A stretch of DNA of 64,000 nucleotides from NCBI GenBank assembly GCA_034769895.1, contig CM068373.1, forward strand, positions 202,658,134 to 202,722,133, given 5' to 3'. Under the pieces are notes generated by a model, which made no database searches, had not been told where the DNA came from, and saw only the letters and a list, made by a program, of their open reading frames with translations. Of the stretch, positions 1 to 11,800 are shown in pieces. The translations under genes were made by a program, and so were the position numbers. Each line of letters starts with the position of its first letter. Positions within the stretch are counted from its first letter, which is position 1. The DNA comes from Magicicada septendecula. Its lineage: Eukaryota > Arthropoda > Insecta > Hemiptera > Cicadidae.

Positions 1-830
1 AAGAAACCGTAAATCAGTATTTGACAGTATTGACACTACTGAAGCTGAAGTATATATCTGAACAGTGTATGAAGCCAACCTCAGTTTTTAATATATTTTA
101 TTACAAATTTTATGTCCGTTTGGACATCCAAATATTCTTGTATCCGAATGACTCTCGATCCCAATTTATTATGATACTGATGGTCTACTTTGATGCAGAT
201 CACTATCAAGACATTTGTATGTGCATAACTTATTTTTTCTGCCTTATGATTTTATAATTGAAAAAGGTTTTTACCCTGTTGTTTTCTTATTATTACCTGT
301 AACACCACTCTTAGGCTTTAAAATTCTAACTTGAATGTGCCCATAAGATTTTTAACTTTCAAAAGATTAATGCTACTGATTAACCAAATTATCGTAATTA
401 TTAACATTTTATAATTCTCAAATAGATAAAAAATGCTGACTTATTCAATCAGTTTAATGTTTAATTAGCTACCTTTATTTTGAACTTTTGGATACTTCAT
501 TTTATTAGAATTTTGAATTTCAAAATTTTTCGTTTATAATTCTTTTTAATCAGAAAGTTTATCATTGATTCCTTTCTCAAAATAAATATTTTTGTTTAAA
601 ATTGATATAATTATGTACTCTGCTTGTAATGATCTAAATTGAAATGTTCTCTGTACACTTAATTTAGCTTTCTAATAATTCATCAAATCAAGGACAACAT
701 TTCAGTAACTGTTTTTTATTAATACGGTATATTAATAAGAACCATATTGGATATCTTCACTAAACTCATTTACCACTCCATAAATTTGAGGAAAAGCAAA
801 TAAATGAAAACGTAAAAAGTAGCCTACTAC

Positions 831-878
<48 letters not shown>

Positions 879-1276
879 GCAAGAGTTATACAAAAGTGGT
901 TTGTTCCGGGCCTAAGCCGATAGACTAGAAATGGTCATTCTAATGCTTCTTGGGATGCCCCATGCCTCTCCGTCGATTTCGGTATATAGTTCAATAGGTG
1001 TTTGAGAATGCTTCAGTCATCGTTTCAGTTAAAAGTTCCAAACATTTTAGCCTATAATGGGGCAGTCCTATCAAATATTCACATAACATTCAGTTTCTTC
1101 CGTACATCGAGATTTATTTTGGGATCAGTATTTGTGAAGAGTATATCATATTACGCTTCCAAGACCTCGTGAAAACGACTGCTCTGCGATTTCGTCCTTA
1201 GAAGTCGGAATTCTCAAACCCATAGACAATGAAGAAATTCAAGCGTGTTTCTTTACTCGTTGATTAAAAAAATGGG
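1..1276. other. Unassigned AT-rich DNA left of element A
   Basis: No reading frame here resembles a known protein. The longest open frame, 78 codons from 21, is low-complexity and AT-rich. The only clear structure is the ATC microsatellite at 831-879. The more GC-rich stretch after it (880-1000) could be the end of an old retroposon with a GAT-type tail on the minus strand, but I cannot identify a family. Confidence 0.5.
831..879. repeat. (ATC)n microsatellite
   Basis: About 16 uninterrupted ATC/CAT trinucleotides are visible directly. It lies beside a more GC-rich segment and may be the simple tail of a retroposon, but no coding part is attached. Confidence 0.9.
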
Positions 1277-1280
1277 GTGG

Positions 1281-2421
1281 TGAAACTTTCTATATTATTA
1301 AAAAGAATGATATCGTAATAATTTAAAATTAAGGTTAACACACTCCTACTTACCATTGCGTGGCTTCAAGGTTGCGTCATACGTATGTTTGGGATGCAGA
1401 CGTAATTTCTAAGGTTGTGTGAATGAGTTACACACACATTTTTTATGAAGAGAATTAACATTTTAATTTAGTTTTGAATCATTTAAATTTTTTACAAACT
1501 TTACTACATCTGAAATATTTTCGTAAGAATTGATCCTTTGCTTGGGTTACATGATTATCACTCTTATTCTATCTTATACTACAGCTTACCTTATTTTATA
1601 TACACACACACAAGACTGCCCAGCCTGCAATTTTGCACACACACAAACACACAAAAAATTATATAACCCTTAACATTTTTTAATAATATCCCTCCCCGTC
1701 GGCAACGTGGTCCTCGCGTGCACTCCTCATTCCTTTATATTTCTTTTTAGTGTCCGAAAAATATATATATATAACTATGTTCTGCACTTTTACTTGACCG
1801 CGGTCACATACTTTGTTATTGTTAGTTGTTACATTAATTATAAAAATTTGTTTCTGAGCCCGGTTGACGGGCGGCCTGCGCAGGCGGGAGTCGACAACGA
1901 ACTGCCGGCGTCTCTCAGTTCCCCACTCCGGGAGCATTTTAGTCAAGACGACGGACATCAATGCCTTCCAGTTAGTCGTCCCAGTTTCGACTCATACTAG
2001 TCACGTAGTTGTTGGAGTGACGATAGCAGACGATTTCAAATAGGCACTGGCTAATGTCATAAAAGTGGGTGGGACTTAAAACAGCATTTCCGCAAGATCT
2101 TGAAGAAAACGACAAAGATTATTCTCTCTAGCCATCTTGGTTTTTGTTAGAGCGTCACTTGGAGCGTGATTGAGCAGTTGCGTATGTGCGCTGCCACACA
2201 CAGGTACAAAGTTCTCAGAATTTTGTGGAGGTAAATTCTTCAGCCGCATTCCTCAACAACAACTGCGTCTTATAGCGTTGTTTCACTGTTCTGTTACATT
2301 GACTGTTATACTGACACATACGTTGCACAATGACAATCCGCCCAAAAACGAAATAAATAAAAATATAAATATATGCCCCAAACGGTTAAAATAAAAAACA
2401 CCCAAAATTCGACCCGCTACA
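1281..2421 (-). repeat. Element A, 3' LTR (1141 bp)
   Basis: Direct repeat of 6676-7818, with termini TGAAACTTTC and CCCGCTACA on the plus strand. It contains a CA-rich tract near 1605-1650 and a GC-rich patch near 1860-1935. A GCCATCTTGG site (2131-2140, a YY1/Pho-type motif on the minus strand) lies in the part that would be promoter or U3. Short ORFs in it are repeated in the other LTR and look non-coding. Confidence 0.92.
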
Positions 2422-2440
2422 ATACCCCCTCGATGAGAAT
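2422..2440 (-). promoter_or_regulatory. Polypurine tract of element A
   Basis: On the minus strand ATCGAGGGGGTATT runs straight into the LTR start TGTAGCGGG. A purine run touching the 3' LTR is the expected primer for plus-strand DNA synthesis. The tract in element D (GAGGGGGTCT) is nearly the same. Confidence 0.75.
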
Positions 2441-5218
2441 TCTGCTGTCCACGACAGAAGAAATCTCATCGATGACCCCGAAGAGGACCGGTGAGGAACT
2501 GGTGCCAACAACCCCCTTGTTCTTAATCTCATGGGTACATGACCCCCCTGGCTCAGTGACCATGGACTCATCTGAACGAGATCACTGGACTTCTCTGTTA
2601 GAGATCCCAACACCGAGAAATCGATCAGACTCGCACCACAGCCCACCTCGCCTTCTAACACGCTACCCCCAAAAATCCTCAATCCCTGGCTAAAATTATC
2701 CCAGCTCCTCCGCCGATATGGATCCCCTTTTTGCAAGCTGGGCTGCCTTTAGCAGATACTGGGCTCACACACTCTAATATTACATATTATCATAACACAT
2801 TAAAATAAAAACTTCCTTTTAAAATTTTTCAAAAATTTAAAAAATTCAAAATTCGAAAAATAATCGTTTATCAAAAAATTCTCTTCCTCTTTTTTCTAAT
2901 TTTTGTTTCAATGACTTACCCTAAACATTCCTATTAATACAAATACATCCTTACTCTAGCATGAGAACAATTTATAGCCTACCAATATAAAGCAATACAA
3001 TAAAAGAAACATCATTAATACATACATAATAAAATGATCATTACTCAACATATTCAATCGCTGGCAGGCGACAAATCAAGTTTTTTTTTTTTTTCTTCAA
3101 AAAAATTTTAAATTTTCAAAATTTTAAAATTCAAAAAAATTATTCATTAAATATTTATTAAATTTATTTATTAAATAACATTTATTAAAATTATTCAAAG
3201 ATTAGTTTGAATTAATCAAACAAACAAATTAAAATTGAATTCCTACTCTACAAGCTTAGTAGGTGTATGAACTCATCAGCTGATCATAACTAGGTCAAGT
3301 CCAAAACCCTTGACCTACATATGTTATGTATGATTTCTGAAAACACTTTAAACATCTGTAATATCCTAACTTGAAATACAAAACATAATAAACAAAATAT
3401 TTAAAACAAACAAATATTAATATAATTAATCATCAACTTGACATTTACATCATTTAAAATAAACACTTCTTGACTTTACATTATTTTCACTTCTATCAAA
3501 ATTCTGTCACTGGTTTAAAAAAATAAACAATTGCATATTCTTTATCATGAATCTCTCTTTCTTTTCAACAATCTTACCTTAATATACTGTGGGTGATGTA
3601 ATTTATTTATTCTCGTTTTTCTGTATTAGATTTCTATACCTATATAAACTTTCTCCCTCTGACTCTAATATTTATCAACTCAATTATCATGACACCCATC
3701 TCTATCAAAAATATCTACTAATCAGGCCATTCTAAACCCCAACTTATCATTTAACACAATTCGCCGCCTTCTCTACATATATGAAAAAATACTCTCTAAC
3801 CCTTTGTACATAGGATACGTGTTTCCTTCCCAAAAACTCATTTCCCGTATTTGGCCCCCGGATTTTACCTAAGGTGACCCCAGCCCCACTAAATCTATCC
3901 CTATCCCGTCCCAACCCTTGTTGCGGACTCCCCAAACACACTACCCCCTAATACAAAATTGCCATCCCCAAAAATCTCAATCTCATTACCTCACTACAAA
4001 TACACAAAATAACCTCATTAACTATAAACATAAATATAGATCATTCAAAACTCTACATAAAGTCTCCATTACCACTGTGTCAACATCTATATTTCACAAA
4101 ATTCTGTTATATTACCTCAACTCAAAAACAACATTACATTATATTTATCTCCCTCTTTTCACATTTAACGTTTAATTCAATTTGGACAGGTCTACGTGTC
4201 CCGTAAAACATTTATCACCCATAAATTATCTTTTATTAATCTGCATATTCTTTTTATCTTTACTTCGAAATATCTGTAGCCCACTAAACATTAATTACTT
4301 GTAACATTTACAAACCAATACACCAGTGACATTATTGCTGATCAGCTGATATCCTAACATAATTAAAACACCATGAATACCTTTCAAAATTGAACAATTA
4401 CATGTAATACATTATCAACACTTACTTCTATTATGTTGATTGCCTGCCAGGCGTCTAATGATTGGCTTAGAAAAAAAATTACACACATAATGAAAATACA
4501 TTTTATCAACAACTATATCTAACACACAACAATAAAATGATTGCACAAATAGCAATAAACCTGGGTTATTAGTATACATCAACAAACAATTCTCTTTTAA
4601 ATAATTTATATAAATATTTATAAACATTATGATTTAAAATTTTTCATTAACTCTGTTTATTTATCATCATGATGAATTTATCCTGTGTTGTAATCAGATT
4701 TTCAAAAATTCTAAATTTATTATGAACATATTTTTAATCATTATGTTCCACAAAATAAACCATTTACCATTTATTTACTTATTAATTATTATTAAATCAA
4801 CATCTCACCACACAATTTAAATTCATTATAAAATCCAAACACATAATATTCAATCACAATATCTAAACATCTCAACTTATTTAATTCAATTTATTATTAG
4901 AATTGAATATTCATTTGATTATTAAAATAACATATTTCAATTATTATCAACATTCTACAAATCATTAACTATTGTCTTCATAATTATTTTCTTATTTAAT
5001 TGGAATGCCAAAATATTAATAATATTATTATTATTAATACAACATTTTCTAAAACATATACACATTACATTTCACAATACACACAAATGAATTCAATATT
5101 ATTTACAAAATATACGTCATAACTGTTCAAGTGTATCTCACTTCAGATGTCCAAATCAGCAAGGTCATTACCAAAAATTTATAAAATTCAAACAAGGTCT
5201 ATACACTGATATTCTAGT
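2441..5218. other. Non-coding interior of element A
   Basis: This 2.8-kb stretch lies between the gag-position ORF and the polypurine tract, where an autonomous element would carry pol. No reverse transcriptase, integrase or protease motif is visible. The plus strand is strikingly poor in G, so the element's sense strand is poor in C, over most of 2760-5100. Short open frames are by-products of this composition. Confidence 0.7.
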
Positions 5219-6469
5219 TCAGCCACCATCGTCAAAAATTAATCTTGGTTTTATATAACACTGTTGCTTTTTATTTACAAACAAATGGTTACTTTGTGTG
5301 TCATAGCCAGAACAACCAAATTCACTCATTTTACCAGAATACTCATTAAACCAGTCTACGTTAAGTATTTTTGTTAAGTCTCCGTCATTACATTCATCCA
5401 CTATCGGTCTAATTGTTTTTATCAAATCATTGTAATCATTATTATTCAAATATATTTCCAAGCCTTCTTTCCATTCATCATACTTTCTATTCAAATTATA
5501 CAATTCTGTTACATACCATTCTCTATTTACCTCTCTCTCTTCATAACACCACATCACACTCTCACAATTATTCCGGACAGAGGGTACACAATTACTCCAC
5601 AAAAATAAACACCTCAATTCATCTACCAATACGGGACTCTTGCCCTTCAACCACAACACTTGTGGACTCAATAAATCATCATCAACATCATAAATAATAA
5701 AGGGAAAATTTGCCCTCTGTCCCCACTCTACCACAACATTATTTCTCCACTCTCTCTCTAACTCATTTACACACATTAACATCTCATAATCCCTACCTTC
5801 CACCAACTCATCAGTACTCTCATTCTTTATTTTTACCGTATCACTTTCCGATACTAATTCTTCAAATACATTACTATTATTCTCATTATTTTCAACATTA
5901 TTGTTATCATTTATTAACTCTTTCTCTGGTATCATATTTTTACATTTGTCATTACAATTTTCATTTGTTTTATTTTTCTCTGTCCTCATCACATGTACTC
6001 CCATTCGCTCCACACTCTGTTCTAACTTATTCAAATTATTTTTTATTATTTCGTTATTATTTTCAAAACATTGATTGATCTCACTAATATGGCTTTTTAA
6101 CTCCCTGAAATTGCTTTCGCATTTTATTGTCTGTTCATGTATTTCGCTTTTCAACTCATGGAATTTAACATTCTGCTCATCGAATTTAACACACAACATT
6201 GCATTCATGCCACACAAATATCTCATTACATCACTATTCTCAGATTGATTAGTTTTGTTAGTCGATATTGGGGTTGTTTGAATCCCCGAATCATCTGTGC
6301 TACCTATTTCATTCATACTACTTGTGTTTAAAGTTTTGTCGCCTTGACCTACATTCGGCGTTGAATGTACTTCAAAACTATTCACAACAGCTGATTCATT
6401 TAATTCAGCTATTTCGCTTATCACAGTCGAGTCGGACAAATCGACTCCGTTCTCTGCTGTATTTTCCAT
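5219..6469 (-). CDS. Gag-position coiled-coil protein of element A (416 aa)
   Basis: The ORF is intact, with its ATG about 190 nt inside the primer-binding site, the usual place for gag. Residues about 1-80 are Ser/Thr/Asn/Glu-rich and probably disordered. Residues about 85-160 look like a coiled coil (charged repeats such as FDEQNVKFHELKSEIHEQ). Residues about 165-225 are Asn/Glu-rich. A C-terminal globular half is rich in Trp and Cys. I see no CCHC zinc knuckle, capsid signature or catalytic motif. The motif GQRANFP near residue 250 recurs in the broken ORF of element D, so this protein defines a family. By position it is probably a gag-like nucleic-acid-binding or particle protein, but the function is inferred, not shown. 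Open frames on the opposite strand are shadows. Confidence 0.75.
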   Translation of the reverse strand: MENTAENGVDLSDSTVISEIAELNESAVVNSFEVHSTPNVGQGDKTLNTSSMNEIGSTDDSGIQTTPISTNKTNQSENSDVMRYLCGMNAMLCVKFDEQNVKFHELKSEIHEQTIKCESNFRELKSHISEINQCFENNNEIIKNNLNKLEQSVERMGVHVMRTEKNKTNENCNDKCKNMIPEKELINDNNNVENNENNSNVFEELVSESDTVKIKNESTDELVEGRDYEMLMCVNELEREWRNNVVVEWGQRANFPFIIYDVDDDLLSPQVLWLKGKSPVLVDELRCLFLWSNCVPSVRNNCESVMWCYEEREVNREWYVTELYNLNRKYDEWKEGLEIYLNNNDYNDLIKTIRPIVDECNDGDLTKILNVDWFNEYSGKMSEFGCSGYDTQSNHLFVNKKQQCYIKPRLIFDDGG

Positions 6470-6656
6470 TATTATTATTATTTTTAGGTATTTATTCTGT
6501 TTACAATATAAATAATATATATTTTAAATATATATTTATATTTTAAATATTCTTTACTTACTTAGCATATAATAAGTACCTTTTGCATATTCTCACACAA
6601 CTTCCAAATTACGATTGCATCCCATTTATAGGTATGGAATTTATTTTATTAAATTC

Positions 6657-6674
6657 GTCCCTTTCGTGGCGCCA
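6657..6674 (-). promoter_or_regulatory. Primer-binding site of element A
   Basis: On the minus strand TGGCGCCACGAAAGGGAC follows the LTR end (TTTCA) after one T. It begins with TGG, the complement of a tRNA CCA end, as expected for minus-strand DNA priming. I do not assign the tRNA. Unlike C, D, E and F, only one copy of this junction is seen. Confidence 0.75.
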
Positions 6675-6675
6675 A

Positions 6676-7818
6676 TGAAACTTTCTATATTATTAAAAAG
6701 AATGATATCGTAATAATTTAAAATTAAGGTTAACACACTCCTACTTACCATTGCGTGGCTTCAAGGTTGCGTCATACGTATGTTTGGGATGCAGACGTAA
6801 TTTCTAAGGTTGTGTGAATGAGTTACACACACATTTTTTATGAAGAGAATTAACATTTTAATTTAGTTTTGAATCATTTAAATTTTTTACAAACTTTACT
6901 ACATCTGAAATATTTTCGTAAGAATTGATCCTTTGCTTGGGTTACATGATTATCACTCTTATTCTATCTTATACTACAGCTTACCTTATTTTATATACAC
7001 ACACACAAGACTGCCCAGCCTGCAATTTTGCACACACACAAACACAAAAAAAATTATATAACCCTTAACATTTTTTAATAATATCCCTCCCCGTCGGCAA
7101 CGTGGTCCTCGCGTGCACTCCTCATTCCTTTATATTTCTTTTTAGTGTCCGAAAAATATATATATATATAACTATGTTCTGCACTTTTACTTGACCGCGG
7201 TCACATACTTTGTTATTGTTAGTTGTTACATTAATTATAAAAATTTGTTTCTGAGCCCGGTTGACGGGCGGCCTGCGCAGGCGGGAGTCGACAACGAACT
7301 GCCGGCGTCTCTCAGTTCCCCACTCCGGGAGCATTTTAGTCAAGACGACGGACATCAATGCCTTCCAGTTAGTCGTCCCAGTTTCGACTCATACTAGTCA
7401 CGTAGTTGTTGGAGTGACGATAGCAGACGATTTCAAATAGGCACTGGCTAATGTCATAAAAGTGGGTGGGACTTAAAACAGCATTTCCGCAAGATCTTGA
7501 AGAAAACGACAAAGATTATTCTCTCTAGCCATCTTGGTTTTTGTTAGAGCGTCACTTGGAGCGTGATTGAGCAGTTGCGTATGTGCGCTGCCACACACAG
7601 GTACAAAGTTCTCAGAATTTTGTGGAGGTAAATTCTTCAGCCGCATTCCTCAACAACAACTGCGTCTTATAGCGTTGTTTCACTGTTCTGTTACATTGAC
7701 TGTTATACTGACACATACATTGCACAATGACAATCCGCCCAAAAACGAAATAAATAAAAATATAAATATATGCCCCAAACGGTTAAAATAAAAAACACCC
7801 AAAATTCGACCCGCTACA
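6676..7818 (-). repeat. Element A, 5' LTR (1143 bp)
   Basis: Near-identical copy of 1281-2421. Differences seen by eye are an A-tract change near 7045, one extra TA near 7165 and one G/A change near 7720. The same GCCATCTTGG site is at 7528-7537. The outer end is followed by the GTGG duplication at 7819-7822. Confidence 0.92.
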
Positions 7819-7822
7819 GTGG

Positions 7823-10800
7823 GTACTCGTTGTACCGGGTTAACTAGGCACTGGTCCTCATATTCTTAGTGTTGGATGAAGTAATGCTAGCTTTCAAAGA
7901 AGCCTTCACCTCTCTCAAGCCAAGACAGTTCTGCGGGGTAAAGTGCAATATCTTATAAGAGGTTACCCTTTTGATGTTGAACAGTATAGATTTAGACCGG
8001 AAAGTCGATAAATATTCTTTGGAGATCAGTAGTAGCCAACAGTACCAAGTTGAGGCGTAAGGAAAATGATTCTGGACTGTTTTATATTTGGAATATTACA
8101 GGCGCAAATTAAGTTGGATTTAATGGGTTGTACTATTGTGTACAGGGAAATTTGGTCTCTTTAGTATGATAAGATAGTCAGTTTATGAGAGACAACCTAC
8201 AGAAATCGGACTGGACCTTGCATATTCAGGAGACATATTAGTTATCAAACGGTCGCAAGCAAGATGTAACTGGAGGGAAAACGTGCTTTCCAAAAAATTT
8301 TAATTTTGCGTATTTATTAAGTAAGGAAATTAGAATAAATTTGTAATGGAATGCTCTAACAGAAAACCTATATTTCACTCACATTGTTTATAATTTTTTT
8401 CTCATTGTGTTCGCAAACTGTAATTCATATTTTAAAAATCTCAATTAGCCTATAATGACATTGCACATTTAGTTGCCATGGAAATTTGTAAACAAAGATA
8501 TGATGAAAAAGAAATGTGTATTTTAATGTGTCTAAAAAACATTGTTGTTTCTATGACATTTTTAAATATTTGTTTTCCTATAAATAATAGTTTTATATAA
8601 TTGAAAGTAAATTAACAAAACAGAAAGAAAAATTCAAGACAATACAAAATTATGGGCGTGACGAGATGTAAAACGAGCAGGCAAAAGGCTAAAACAAATG
8701 TTGAAGGTAGATGAGATATAAAGCAAAGATAAATAAGGAGGACCGATTCGAAGATACAAACATACATGGGAGAAGGTAGTATATTATTTACCATCAGGGA
8801 ATAACACACGAAACTGCATCAAACACAATAAAACTAACAATTTTTTTTTAATTATAAGTGAGGTCTTGTATTAGGCAACAATAAAAACGAAAGAGCGGAT
8901 TCTTCAGTACAAAACGTGTTACCCCAGAGAGTCCTCTTTAGTTAGGAAATTTTAGACTAGTTATACTTTTTGTGGTTCAAATCCTCTAATCGACACCATA
9001 TCTAGAAGATTCATGTCCCCGTTTGTTTAACACAATCCGCTACATGAAGCTATTCAGTAATATGTTTTTTGAATTCAACGTTAATTACTACATTTCAATT
9101 TATAGTCATTATTAATGAAACTTTGATTTACTTTCACAAATTTACAAAATATTGTTAATGCCTTTATTTCAACAGCTATTTCTGAGCGGTATGACAGTTG
9201 CAGTTTGATACATGCAGCAGGCTCAGATATTGGCCTGTGTTGAGTGAAAAACTAATTACTAGCTTTGGAGAGGGAATTGATTCCTTGACATTGCCCGTAG
9301 ATATGCCACTGCCTAATTTTATTTTAAGAAGTACCGAGGATTCCCATGCCGTACCCCCTTGCAAACCAATGTTCACGTGTGTTAGTCTCGTCTATACAAC
9401 GATTCTATAGATAATGCTTATTTATAAAATTTAAAATGCTCAAGAACTGGTGTAGCTATCATGGAAAATAAAAGCGTAAGTAACGCAGTATTAAGTTAGC
9501 AGCGGGAGTTCAGTAGTTATTGAACTACGCCCTCTCAACTCTTTAACATGAATACATACAGAGCAAGTAAACGACTCATTTTCGGAGTTTGATGACACAC
9601 ATTAAGAAGAATTTTATGCAATACTGGAAAGAGACAGTAAAAAAACTGTTAATGCAAAGAGTAACTATACTTACCGACTTAAATAAAACAAATAAAAGAA
9701 TGGCTAGAGAATCAGAATAATGGAAAAATGGATTAAGGTCACGAAATGAATAGGTGAACAATAAATTTACTTCAGTTCTGATAACAATCTTTATTACTTG
9801 TAACGCAGAAGTCATGATTACGTAAGATAATATGTTCATGACGTTCCCCTACTGATAGCTTTCGAAATCAAGTAGACTACATCTTAATTATCGCTAGGTG
9901 GACTCTACGACCTTTCCAAACAATTAAAGACTCTACGAGCTCCCCAGAGAAAGATTTTCACAGTAATCAGATTCTTGCACCTAAAGTAGAACTAAACCTG
10001 GAAAGGCGTACATCAAAAGAAAGTCAACAAACATGATGGTGTTTAAAAATAGACATGTCATATTAGCAAAATGCGGATATAAGAGTGAAGAGGAAAGTTG
10101 TTGGTCGACAATGAACCTATGAGGCATGCAGATAGCGCCTAGCTAAAAGTAAAAATTATATTATAAGAAAAAACTTCTAGAGTAACCACAAACCTGTAAT
10201 TTCAGTAAAAATAGTTAAAAATGGATAAATAAAGATACGTTTAACACATACAAACAGCAAACGGGACTACACAATTAAGAGACAAGTATCCTCAAATAAG
10301 CAAAGCCAGAATACAGCAATGTAGGTACAACATGAATAAATACATAAATAAAATCTAGAAAGATTAAAAACAAATAGAAACAAATATCAATTATAATGTC
10401 TTCAAATTTAAAACGGTACAAGAAAATTTGTAACAAATTAAAGAACATACGATGCCAATATAAATGAACGACGGAGAAGCTACTGCATAAAAACCTATTC
10501 AAAGATAAATATATAGAGAGAGAATACAGGCAACTTTGCGTTTGACCTGGAAGCCAACATTACCATGCAATATTAATAACCACGTTAGAAAAAAATAAAA
10601 CAAAAGAAAGCTGCTGAGAAAGACTGCATAGTAATAGAAATGATTATGTCTTGGTGAAATGGAAATCTAAGTGGTGTTAACAATTTTGATACAAACAGTG
10701 AAATTCTGAAACAGGCTAGATGATTGAAGAAGTTCAGTATATGTCCCTCCCAATACATAAAAGTACTTAAAGATCACTGTGACAGAATAATCTTATTTTT

Positions 10801-11100
10801 CACCTACTATTAAAGTTTAGTTACAAGAATTCCTACTTAGTTAAAGTATACCTACTACCCCAAATACAACGTAAGCTAGCAAACGTTTTGCCATATTATT
10901 GAATACTAGCAAGATTTAAAAAAAATGTAGGTAATCACACATTATTTTTCAAAATACAATAAAACTTGGATTATTTTAGAAGCTAGAAAATGTGGATAAT
11001 TGTAGCCGACATTAGGACACCGTAACACATAATCACTTTACGTAAACATGGAAGGGTTACAAGAAATCAGTATCACTATCATGAGATCAGGGAAGGTAAA
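7823..11100. other. Unassigned DNA between element A and the LINE remnant
   Basis: I see no supported gene in this 3.3 kb. Open frames are all below 90 codons and low in complexity. The right part (about 10000-11100) could be further decayed LINE sequence, since reverse transcriptase motifs start just beyond it, but I could not recognise any in this stretch. Confidence 0.5.
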
Positions 11101-11139
11101 TCAGGGTTAACTCCCAGCTCATGGAATTTCTCATCGTAA

Positions 11140-11610
11140 AGAAGCGGTATGACAAGGATGCATTCTCAATCTTATACGATTTAAATTCTAAGGGTTTAAA
11201 TAGACAGGAGCCACGGATGAATGGGAAGGAGGTATCGCAATGTTAAGTAAGAAGGTTTGCAATCTATAATATCATGATGACATAGTACTTCCAGATGCAA
11301 GTAAAGAATTTTGTTTATCCGCAGAATGAAAAAGCCAACAACGATGCAACGTTACAAAATAAAGGAATATAAGACAAAGTAACGACTGTAAAGAGATCAG
11401 ATAACAAACAGCTAATCTACTTCGGACATATACAGTGAGTGGGCAGAGATTCCAAAAACACGTGTTAAAGTGGAAACACAAGGGAAGAAGGAACCAGGCT
11501 GGCCAAGAAGTAGCTGGAGAGGTAGTATAGACTCGAAACTGAAAGGGGCCTCGAGGACCACCGCGATAGGTGATTGATCATTGGACACCTAGTACTGCAG
11601 ATAGGTGAAA
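11140..11610 (+). pseudogene. Decayed non-LTR retrotransposon (LINE) reverse transcriptase, 3' part
   Basis: Conceptual reading across frames gives recognisable LINE RT pieces in the right order. A QGCILSP-like block lies near 11150-11190. A degraded YADD box, reading YHDDIVLPDAS in one frame, follows at about 11266-11300. The typical tail (F-G-H-I/V-Q, then R-I-P-K, then G-W-P-R) spans about 11415-11530. Several stops and frameshifts interrupt it, so it is not functional. This tail is common in jockey/RTE-like insect LINEs; I do not choose a clade. No poly(A) or target duplication was found. Confidence 0.6.
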
Positions 11611-11683
11611 TAATTGTAAGAATTGTGCCTTTAATGGTAGAAGCATTCAAATTGGGGCACATATACTAAATATATAAAGGTTT

Positions 11684-11800
11684 AATTTTGGATATGAGGC
11701 CATCGCAGATTTCCCCTATTACAGTAATGGCGGACATTCAAAATGGCGGCCTCTGAATATATTTTGTGCTCCTTTTTTATTGTTATTTGATAATGTTAAT
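11684..11800 (+). repeat. Left terminal inverted repeat of the Academ-like element
   Basis: Mirrors 15790-15910. It contains two ATGGCGG boxes (about 11724-11733 and 11740-11750, the second AAAATGGCGGC). These match the YY1/Pho binding consensus and may be promoter or end-recognition sites. Confidence 0.85.

Larger units (their letters stand above)
1281..7818 (-). mobile_element. LTR retrotransposon A, non-autonomous, complete with target duplication
   Basis: Two near-identical direct repeats (1281-2421 and 6676-7818) begin TG and end CA on the plus strand. They are flanked by the 4-bp duplication GTGG (1277-1280 and 7819-7822). A primer-binding-site-like sequence starting TGGCGCC lies directly inside the right LTR, and a purine-rich GAGGGGGTAT lies directly inside the left one, so the element reads on the minus strand. 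Its 4.25-kb interior holds one gag-position ORF (5219-6469) and no recognisable protease, reverse transcriptase or integrase. The LTRs differ by only a few single bases and one TA dinucleotide, so insertion was recent. It is related to element D by its polypurine tract and a shared protein motif. Confidence 0.9.
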